Assembly: GCA_900016875.1 (NCBI GenBank) | Contig: FCNR01000073.1 | Span: 1 to 38,424 of the forward strand | Length of the DNA: 38,424 nt | Source of the DNA: Eubacteriaceae bacterium CHKCI004 | GTDB taxonomy: Bacteria; Bacillota; Clostridia; Lachnospirales; Lachnospiraceae | Direction: 5' to 3' | Shown here: positions 24,998 to 31,045 of the stretch, piece by piece | Numbering within the stretch: the stretch's first letter is position 1 | Layout of the letters: the number at the start of each line of letters is the position of its first letter | Notes under the pieces: generated by a model | What the model was told of the DNA's origin: nothing | Databases searched by the model: none | Seen by the model: the letters and a program-made list of their open reading frames with translations, nothing else | Made by a program: the position numbers and the translations under genes

Positions 24998-26368
24998 TTA
25001 TTCTTCTGCCTTTCTTTCAGCGATTGGCACATATGTTTCCTCTGCCGCAATACTCTGGTACGCCGGACGTATGATCTTATCACAGTTCATGAGCTCCTCA
25101 ATGCGGTGCGCACTCCAGCCGACTACACGGGCCACGGCGAACATCGGTGTGAAGAGCTGATCCGGCAGACCGAGCATACGATACATAAATCCGCTGTAAA
25201 AGTCAATATTGGCGCTGACGCCTTTGTATATTTTTCTGCGGCTCGTGATAAGCTCTGTCGCCAGACGCTCCACTGTCTCATAGAAATGGAACTCATCCTC
25301 ATAGCCTTCTTCTATAGCCAGTTTGCCCAGATATCCTTTAAATATCTGCGCTCTCGGGTCGGAGATAGAGTAAACGGCATGTCCCATACCATAGATCAGT
25401 CCGCTGTGATCAAACGCTTCTTTATTCAGCAGACGCAGCAGATACGCCTTGATCTCTTCTTCATCCTTCCAGTCCTTAACCTCTTCCTTCATCTCGTCAA
25501 ACATGCGGACTACTTTCAGGTTTGCACCGCCGTGTTTCGGTCCTTTCAAGGACGCCAGGGAAGCAGCGATAGCTGAGTAGGTATCTGTTCCTGAGGAAGT
25601 CACCACATGGTCTGTAAACGTGGAGTTATTACCTCCGCCGTGATCCATATGAAGCACAAGAGCGATATCAAGAATCCTCGCCTCAAGCTTAGTATACTCC
25701 TTGTTCGGACGCAGGAGCCGTAGGATATTCTCCGCTGTGGACAGTTCAGGCTTCGGGGAATGCACATAGAAACTCTTGCCTTCCACATAATGGTTGTAAG
25801 CCTGATAGCCGTATACCGCCAGCATCGGCATAGTGCTGATCAGCTGCAGGCACTGCCGCAGGACATTATCAATCTGGATATTATCCGCCATATCGTCATA
25901 ACTGTAAAGAGTCAGAATACTTCTCTGCAGAGTATTCATCATATCGTTGCTCGGCGCCTTCATAATGACGTCCCGGACAAAATTCGTCGGCAGGGTACGG
26001 TAGCTTCCCAGCAGCTTCTGGAATCTGTCAAGCTCCTCTGCGTCCGGAAGACGTCCGAATAAGATTAAAAATGCTGTCTCTTCAAAACCAAATCGTTCTT
26101 CTTTGGCAAAGCCGGCAACCAGATCCTTGATATCATATCCCCGGTATCTCAGCTCGCCTTCACAGGGAACACTCTTTCCATCTACGATCCGTGAGGATAT
26201 GATCGTGGAAATGTCTGTAAGTCCTGCCAGGACTCCTTTTCCATTTACATCTCTGAGACCCCGGAGAACGTGATAGGTGTCGTACAGTCCCGCCGGTATC
26301 TGACCATGTTCCATACTTATGGAAGCCAGCTTCTGAATCTCCGGTGTCATTGCAGAATATTCATTCAT
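24998..26368 (-). CDS. gltA: Citrate synthase
   Basis: The enzyme condenses oxaloacetate and acetyl-CoA to citrate, feeding 2-oxoglutarate and glutamate synthesis in anaerobes that lack a full cycle. The 456-residue protein has the catalytic residues in MDHGGGNNSTF (first His), MGHAVYSISDPRA (second His) and SANIDFYSG (Asp), plus KGPKHGGAN. The N-terminus is longer than in Bacillus CitZ but usual for clostridial forms. A 2-methylcitrate activity cannot be excluded. No aconitase or isocitrate dehydrogenase gene adjoins; a MarR regulator is the partner instead. AAAGGGGA lies before the ATG. Confidence 0.93.
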   Translation of the reverse strand: MNEYSAMTPEIQKLASISMEHGQIPAGLYDTYHVLRGLRDVNGKGVLAGLTDISTIISSRIVDGKSVPCEGELRYRGYDIKDLVAGFAKEERFGFEETAFLILFGRLPDAEELDRFQKLLGSYRTLPTNFVRDVIMKAPSNDMMNTLQRSILTLYSYDDMADNIQIDNVLRQCLQLISTMPMLAVYGYQAYNHYVEGKSFYVHSPKPELSTAENILRLLRPNKEYTKLEARILDIALVLHMDHGGGNNSTFTDHVVTSSGTDTYSAIAASLASLKGPKHGGANLKVVRMFDEMKEEVKDWKDEEEIKAYLLRLLNKEAFDHSGLIYGMGHAVYSISDPRAQIFKGYLGKLAIEEGYEDEFHFYETVERLATELITSRRKIYKGVSANIDFYSGFMYRMLGLPDQLFTPMFAVARVVGWSAHRIEELMNCDKIIRPAYQSIAAEETYVPIAERKAEE

Positions 26369-26404
26369 GTCTGTCAGTCCCCTTTCTATAAAACCAAATC
26401 ATAC

Positions 26405-26441
26405 ACAAATTAGTTTGTCTTGTTAATTAACTATGTTAATT
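26405..26441. promoter_or_regulatory. Probable MarR operators over the citrate synthase start site
   Basis: Two inverted repeats lie just downstream of the -10: AATTAAC-TAT-GTTAATT (26425-26441), a perfect 7+7 palindrome abutting it, and ACAAA-TTAG-TTTGT (26405-26418). Their size and place fit repression by the MarR protein encoded in the same operon. The pairing is inferred. Confidence 0.6.
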
Positions 26442-26470
26442 ATTATACTGGAAAAATTTCTTCTTGTCAA
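26442..26470 (-). promoter_or_regulatory. Consensus sigma-A promoter of citrate synthase-marR
   Basis: On the minus strand TTGACA (26465-26470) and TATAAT (26442-26447) are both perfect and separated by 17 bp. The start of transcription is expected near 26435. Confidence 0.85.
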
Positions 26471-26499
26471 TCTTCGATAAAAGAAGCAAAAAATTACCC

Positions 26500-26562
26500 T
26501 GTACATAAAAAGTTTATGCAAAAACAGATTTCTCATCACTAAAAATTTATGTATTATGTACA
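26500..26562. repeat. Inverted repeat TGTACATAA/TTATGTACA in the divergent gap
   Basis: TGTACATAA (26500-26508) and TTATGTACA (26554-26562) are exact inverted copies, and the flanking AAAAAGTTTATG / AAAAATTTATG segments are direct copies between them. It lies between the citrate synthase promoter and the aminopeptidase promoter. The rest of 26369-26727 holds no gene. Confidence 0.45.
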
Positions 26563-26591
26563 AGTTTTTTCTGTTTTTCAAATTCTAATTG

Positions 26592-26600
26592 TGCTATACT
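26592..26600 (+). promoter_or_regulatory. Extended -10 promoter of the aminopeptidase
   Basis: TGCTATACT at 26592-26600 is an extended -10 element, without a clear -35 upstream. It lies about 125 bp before the aminopeptidase start. Confidence 0.45.
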
Positions 26601-26727
26601 AAAGCTATCTTTTATAAGGGGAAAGTACGCCGGTATGCCGGCACAGACAGATATATTCCCCATTTCCGGATAACAGACGGCAATTCATCGAAAACAGATG
26701 TCAATATTAAGAAAGGAGCGTATCAAA

Positions 26728-28203
26728 ATGCAAATACAACGTCTCGTAGACCTGGAGGATTACGAATTTGATACATTGCTCGTTACATATAACCACAAAA
26801 ACCGCCTGAGCATCGAACTTGGCAAAGTCAGCGAGATTTTTAAGGGACTTCAGGAAGATGAGCTGGTTGGTGGGAGCAAGGTGTACGGACTTCGCGGCAA
26901 AGATTTTTCTTACCAGGGGCAGCCTTACTACAATCTGATTTTTATCGGCATTCCGGAACATGCTTCGCCGAGAAGATATCAGCTTCAGTTCGGGGCAGCT
27001 CTGAAAGAGGCCAAGAAGCTGAAAGGACATAATCTTCTGATGACCGCCATCGGTGACGACGTTTCCTATTGGCTTAATTCCGCCATGAGAGGAATTCTCC
27101 TGGCAGACTATACCTTTGATAAATATCATTCTGACAAAAAAGAGACTCCGGAACTGAATCTTGGTATTCTGACCGGCGTAGATTCCGCCTCTTTCAAGAA
27201 AGAGGAGCAGTATTCCCATATGATGGCCTCCGCTGTAGCGCTGGCACGCGATCTGGTCAACGAACCGGCCAATGTAATGACTCCTTCTGCTCTGGCTGAG
27301 GAGGCAAAGGCTGTCTGCGACAAACATAACATCAAATGTACTATCCTTGAAAAAGAGGACTGCGAGGCTCTGGGCATGAATGCTTTCCTGTCTGTTGCCA
27401 AAGGCTCCAAACAGCCTCCGAAGTTTATCGTCATGGAGTATAACGGACGGGTGACAGACGAAGAAAAGATTGCTCTGATCGGCAAAGGCATCTGTTTTGA
27501 CGCCGGCGGCTATAATCTGAAGCCTTCCGCTTCCATGAAAGGAATGCACGGCGATATGGGCGGAGCCGCCGCTGTCATCGCCGCCATGAGCGCCATCGCT
27601 CAGGCAAAGCTCGGCATCAATGTGACTGCTGTGATTCCTGCCTGCGAAAATATGGTTTCCGGCAAAGCCATGAAACCGGGAGACATCATCGCTTCCATGA
27701 ACGGCAAGTATATTGAAGTTGCCAACACAGACGCAGAAGGCCGCATGGCTCTGGCTGACGCCATTACATACGCCATCCGCGAATGCGGCGCCACATCTCT
27801 CATTGATGTTGCCACACTGACAGGCGCATGTCAGGTTGCTCTGGGCAGCCGTTACACCGGCGTATTCAGCAACAGCGACGAGCTCATCGCCAAGCTGGTG
27901 CAGGCTTCCATTCTCGCCGGAGAAAATATCTGGCGTATGCCTCTCGGCGACGATGAATATAAAGATCTGAACGCTTCTTCCGTTGCCGATATCGCCAACT
28001 GTGGTACACAATGCGGCGCCATCGCAGCTGCCAGATTCTTAAATGAGTTCGTGGAGCGCAAGCCTTGGATTCACATGGATATCGCCGGCACCTCAGATTC
28101 CGACGCCGACACAGAGATCTACTCCAAAGGCGGCACCGGCGTTACCGCCATGACATTATACGAGTTTGTCAAATTAATGGAGAAACCATATAAGAGTTAT
28201 TAA
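26728..28203 (+). CDS. pepA: Leucyl aminopeptidase, M17 family
   Basis: This cytosolic dimetal aminopeptidase removes N-terminal residues from peptides. The 491-residue protein has a smaller N-terminal domain (1-160) and a C-terminal catalytic domain holding IGKGICFDAGGYNLKP, MHGDMGGAAAV and NTDAEGRMALADAI, which supply the two-metal ligands and catalytic Lys and Arg. Family consensus has FDSGG where this has FDAGG, a minor change. I chose ATG 26728, nine bases after AAAGGAG at 26712-26718; the in-frame ATG at 26698 lacks a ribosome site. It is a single-gene unit closed by the terminator at 28308-28353. Confidence 0.92.
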   Translation: MQIQRLVDLEDYEFDTLLVTYNHKNRLSIELGKVSEIFKGLQEDELVGGSKVYGLRGKDFSYQGQPYYNLIFIGIPEHASPRRYQLQFGAALKEAKKLKGHNLLMTAIGDDVSYWLNSAMRGILLADYTFDKYHSDKKETPELNLGILTGVDSASFKKEEQYSHMMASAVALARDLVNEPANVMTPSALAEEAKAVCDKHNIKCTILEKEDCEALGMNAFLSVAKGSKQPPKFIVMEYNGRVTDEEKIALIGKGICFDAGGYNLKPSASMKGMHGDMGGAAAVIAAMSAIAQAKLGINVTAVIPACENMVSGKAMKPGDIIASMNGKYIEVANTDAEGRMALADAITYAIRECGATSLIDVATLTGACQVALGSRYTGVFSNSDELIAKLVQASILAGENIWRMPLGDDEYKDLNASSVADIANCGTQCGAIAAARFLNEFVERKPWIHMDIAGTSDSDADTEIYSKGGTGVTAMTLYEFVKLMEKPYKSY

Positions 28204-28307
28204 ACCAAACGGCATATTGTACATATCCTCATTGAGACGAGGCATCCTGCCGCCATTGGTTAAGTGATATCCCAATATCTTTCTGCACAGAATACCTTGA
28301 GGATACA

Positions 28308-28353
28308 AAAGGAGCGCTGTCAACCGCTTTTTACGGGGACAGCGCTCCTTTTT
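28308..28353. terminator. Strong bidirectional terminator after pepA
   Basis: AAAGGAGCGCTGTC (28308-28321) pairs with GACAGCGCTCCTTT (28338-28351), followed by further Ts. It lies between the convergent aminopeptidase and carboxypeptidase genes. Confidence 0.85.
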
Positions 28354-28367
28354 GATTTTTATCCGGA

Positions 28368-29375
28368 TCAGTCAAACAGCATTGCTTCCCGGATCACAAC
28401 ATCTTTATTTTTCTTCCAGATGGACGGAAACTCGCGGATACTCAGCGGGCAGGCGCCGCGGCCAATTTCCAGCGTTATACATGGAATATCCCTTTCATAA
28501 AGAAAATACTCTCTGGAGCATCCGGCGGCAGAACTGATACTTTCCGTCGGCATCAGCCTGTAACCCGTCAGACTCTGAGCTGTTTTATACATCCGGGTTG
28601 TAATCTGCTCCACCTTTGATGTGGCATTGCTCGCGCACCTTCCATATAGAATCGATCCTGTGGAATGATAGCTGACAACCCCTACAATTTTCCCTCTTTT
28701 TTCAATACGATTGACCATCTTCACCAGAGCCTTTACCTCAGGCTCACTAGCTGCCTTATTGCCATGGAATCCGGCGTAGCCACGGGTTCCTCCTCTACGA
28801 AACGCCACGGCCCAATTCCGGTTCAAATCCACACCTCTTGCATTGGCTTTCCACCTGGTAGTACTTCCCGGCATCTTCCGCAAGGCAGCCCGAAGACTTT
28901 TATTGCGTATCGCACCGAACCCAAATTGACTGATTGCCGTTCCATCCGGATTGCTGGAAGGCACATAATGAATAGCCACCTCATTGAGCACCTTAGATAC
29001 CTTTGTGCCGTTGATTTTTTTATTATATTTTTTCAAATAATACTCTATCTGGCTCATGCAAAGCTGTGTTGTCATATATTCTCGTCCATGAAGATTTGCA
29101 ATCACGACCAGATGCTTTTTTGCCTGCGCATTGCCCAGAATCACTTCATAGAGATTCCGGTCATCAGCTGATTTTCCAATCACATTGACCTGACAGTATT
29201 CCGGATATTTCTTCTGAAGCTGCTGCAGATCCTTCCGGTATTCCGTGTATGAATACTTCTGATGCCCTGTCGATACAATGGCTGCCTTCGTCTCCATCCC
29301 ATGTCCCAGCCAGATCATAACTCCCAGAACCAGACACAGAGTCAGAAATGTTCGTAACCTTTTTACAATATTCAT
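28368..29375 (-). CDS. Secreted M14 zinc carboxypeptidase
   Basis: The 335-residue protein begins with a signal peptide (MNIVKRLRTFLTLCLVLGVM, cleavage near ETKA). The zinc site is HGRE (H-x-x-E) in ANLHGREYMT plus the His of SYHSTG; SNPDGT and GVDLNRNW bind substrate, and TLEIGRG carries the catalytic Glu. The closest known type is the gamma-D-glutamyl-diaminopimelate endopeptidase-like M14 group, which cuts peptidoglycan stem peptides outside the cell. No LysM or other wall-binding domain is present. It has its own promoter at 29438-29466 and a GGAG site near the ATG. Confidence 0.9.
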   Translation of the reverse strand: MNIVKRLRTFLTLCLVLGVMIWLGHGMETKAAIVSTGHQKYSYTEYRKDLQQLQKKYPEYCQVNVIGKSADDRNLYEVILGNAQAKKHLVVIANLHGREYMTTQLCMSQIEYYLKKYNKKINGTKVSKVLNEVAIHYVPSSNPDGTAISQFGFGAIRNKSLRAALRKMPGSTTRWKANARGVDLNRNWAVAFRRGGTRGYAGFHGNKAASEPEVKALVKMVNRIEKRGKIVGVVSYHSTGSILYGRCASNATSKVEQITTRMYKTAQSLTGYRLMPTESISSAAGCSREYFLYERDIPCITLEIGRGACPLSIREFPSIWKKNKDVVIREAMLFD

Positions 29376-29437
29376 TATTTGCTGTCTCTCCTTCTTCTTT
29401 TTGTAAAATTGTAAAATAACTGTAACATTCTATTAAT

Positions 29438-29466
29438 AATTTACATTAAAAAAGAAGAATCGTCAA
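29438..29466 (-). promoter_or_regulatory. Promoter of the M14 carboxypeptidase gene
   Basis: On the minus strand TTGACG (29461-29466) and TAAATT (29438-29443) are 17 bp apart, just after the RNA terminator at 29493-29524. The peptidase therefore has its own start, separate from the upstream RNA. Confidence 0.55.
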
Positions 29467-29492
29467 CAAAGGATTTTAAAGGCAAAGTAAAA

Positions 29493-29524
29493 GAGAGCAT
29501 CTGACTACCAATTCGGATGCTCCC
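29493..29524 (-). terminator. Terminator of the candidate noncoding RNA
   Basis: On the minus strand GGGAGCATC pairs with GATGCTCTC (one G-U) around a 14-nt loop and is followed by TTTTACTTT. Confidence 0.75.
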
Positions 29525-29914
29525 TTTCACTGTTCACTTATTATGTCCAACGGTCTATACCTCCTGTTCATAATATCGTTTCGAATATTACGTTATGTTT
29601 TCTTCGGACCGTACCTCAAATACTTTTCCTCTTAACTCTAAGAAAAACTCTCCGGGAAACTTTCACCAATTCATTTACCTATCCCTACACAATTATAACC
29701 GGTTATTCTCCTCCACCTTCAAGCTTCCTTAAAATCTCGAGCGAACTTTCCTGTAATCACAATTTCAAAGTGCCAATCCTTTGAATCCTAAGACAAACTG
29801 CGCGGTGACCTGTACAACTTCTGCTTCTCAACTCATCAGGCTCTGCTATCGATAACCCCTTACCTCTTGTACCTCTTCCTTCAGCTTCTCCTGAATTCCT
29901 TACTTACTACTTCC

Positions 29915-30090
29915 GGTGGTCTGTACCTCCTGTCTTAGTATCGTTTGAGTGTCAGATTAAAGTTTTTGGTGGTCTGTACCTCCTTTACTTAGTATAGTTT
30001 TGAGTTCAAATTAGTCTTTCTGGCGGTCTGTACCTCCTGTGCTTATTTAAATCTTGAAATTAAATTAACCTTCTTGGTGGTCTCACCTCT
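29915..30090 (-). repeat. Four tandem 53-54-nt repeats (core GGAGGTACAGACCACC)
   Basis: Plus-strand cores are at 29915-29933, 29968-29984, 30022-30040 and 30076-30090, spaced 53, 54 and 54 nt; a further copy lies at 29550-29568. On the minus strand the core can fold as GG-A-GGT-ACAG-ACC-A-CC. The diverged copies keep the pairing: the distant copy changes CC to TT (G-U pairs) and the loop to ATAG, and the 30076 copy has loop GAG. Between cores, ACTAAG or AATAAG precedes the AGGAGG in three of the units. Confidence 0.8.
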
Positions 30091-30172
30091 TTTTCTTTGA
30101 CAAAAAACTGAAAATTAACAACTACAAGATTTATATAATGGACTAATCCGTCCTTTCTTTGTTTGTATCTGC

Positions 30173-30201
30173 ATTATAATATAAAGCTCATTTTTTGTCA
30201 A
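30173..30201 (-). promoter_or_regulatory. Perfect sigma-A promoter of the noncoding RNA
   Basis: On the minus strand TTGACA (30196-30201) and TATAAT (30173-30178) are separated by 17 bp. No coding start follows within 700 bp. Confidence 0.85.
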
Positions 30202-30310
30202 TACTATTTTTCAAAAAAATTTTTGTTTTTCAAAAATGATTAAATATTCTGATAAATATTAGTTTTCATCTCTTTATTTTAATATTTTTCTGATAATTTC
30301 GAAATCACAG

Positions 30311-30847
30311 TTATTCTCGGATCTTGAACTTCTTCTGAATATCATAACGTCCCCAAAGTTCCACATCGTTTTGCCGCGCCAGATTGCGGGCGCTCTTTGT
30401 AAACCCGCTGTTAGTAACTACCATGGCTCTGTCAGCGTCATAATATGCCACGGATCCCACCGCTTCCTGAACGGCCGCGATACCTACATTTTTTTCATAG
30501 CGCTTCGCCTGAACAACAATCTTTTCTCCCCGTTTCCGGACGATCAGATCGGCTCCATAATCGTGACTGTAATCTGTCAGCGTCACCCGGTAACCCAGAT
30601 GCTTAAACTGTACCCGAAGATATTTTTCAAAGGCCCTGCCGCTTAATTTGTCTACCTTCCTCATGGACATTCTAAGATAGCGCCGGCTAATTAGTCTGCG
30701 GACAAGAAGGACGAATCCGACGGCGCACAGCATGGTGTACAGAACACACTCTTCTCCTCTGCTCTCCGTAAACAATATGTATCCTTTTCCGTAGGCTGCA
30801 AGAACCGCCGCGGCGAGTATTCCTGTGATCATATCAAATCCTGTCAT
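30311..30847 (-). CDS. Membrane-anchored Mrr-like nuclease-fold protein
   Basis: The 178-residue protein has two hydrophobic segments (about 5-25 and 33-53), then a Mrr_cat domain from residue 70: GRAFEKYLRVQFKHLGY, DYGADLIV and VVQAKRY, which supply the D and Q-x-K of the PD-(D/E)xK nuclease site, then AMVVTNSGFTKSA. Family members with this fold cut modified or foreign DNA; membrane-tethered single-gene forms are common in Firmicutes and their target is unknown. No methyltransferase gene adjoins, so it is not a classic restriction system. It is divergent from the methionine-salvage gene. Confidence 0.8.
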   Translation of the reverse strand: MTGFDMITGILAAAVLAAYGKGYILFTESRGEECVLYTMLCAVGFVLLVRRLISRRYLRMSMRKVDKLSGRAFEKYLRVQFKHLGYRVTLTDYSHDYGADLIVRKRGEKIVVQAKRYEKNVGIAAVQEAVGSVAYYDADRAMVVTNSGFTKSARNLARQNDVELWGRYDIQKKFKIRE

Positions 30848-30933
30848 TGGTCCTTTGTTTCCTTTCTGCTCTGTCTTCTATCTGTCGCTTTTTATCCTGC
30901 AAGTAATTATACTATAATCCCCCGGTTTTTTCA

Positions 30934-30962
30934 TTGTTTTTCGGGCGTTGCTATTCTATAAT
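30934..30962 (+). promoter_or_regulatory. Sigma-A promoter of the methionine-salvage fusion gene
   Basis: TTGTTT at 30934-30939 and TATAAT at 30957-30962 are 17 bp apart, about 85 bp before the start codon. I looked for a SAM riboswitch in this leader and saw none. Confidence 0.6.
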
Positions 30963-31045
30963 AAAAACAGTACATTTTGGGAGGATAACCGGTATTTTTA
31001 TGATAATGAACGAGTTCGTACACATATGCAAAGGGGGTACATATT

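Larger units (their letters stand above)
29487..30166 (-). ncRNA. Candidate ~680-nt noncoding RNA with 54-nt repeats
   Basis: The stretch 29376-30310 has no credible gene, yet it carries a perfect promoter (TTGACA, 17 bp, TATAAT) at its minus-strand start and a terminator at its end. In between lie four tandem units of 53-54 nt and a distant fifth copy of their core. Each core is AGGAGGTACAGACC or close to it and folds as a small hairpin. Other stems include TTCAG/CTGAA, TTCAAAG/CTTTGAA and the palindrome ATAACCGGTTAT. The AGGAGGT sequences are not followed by start codons at useful distance, so they do not head coding genes. It does not look like tmRNA, RNase P, 6S RNA, a T-box or any riboswitch I can recognise. 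Its function is unknown. Confidence 0.6.

Noticed and set aside
26707-28011. Long open frame (434 codons) on the minus strand inside the aminopeptidase gene
   Set aside because: It mirrors the pepA gene, has no ribosome site and encodes low-credibility protein.
29915-30090. Regular 54-nt repeats suggesting a CRISPR array
   Set aside because: Only ~16 bases per unit are conserved, the intervening sequence is related between units and not unique, and no cas genes are present.
29487-30166. T-box, riboswitch, tmRNA, 6S or RNase P
   Set aside because: None of their conserved cores was seen, and the downstream peptidase has its own promoter after a terminator.
30848-31045. SAM riboswitch before the methionine-salvage gene
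   Set aside because: The leader is short and shows no SAM-box-like stems; only a promoter is supported.
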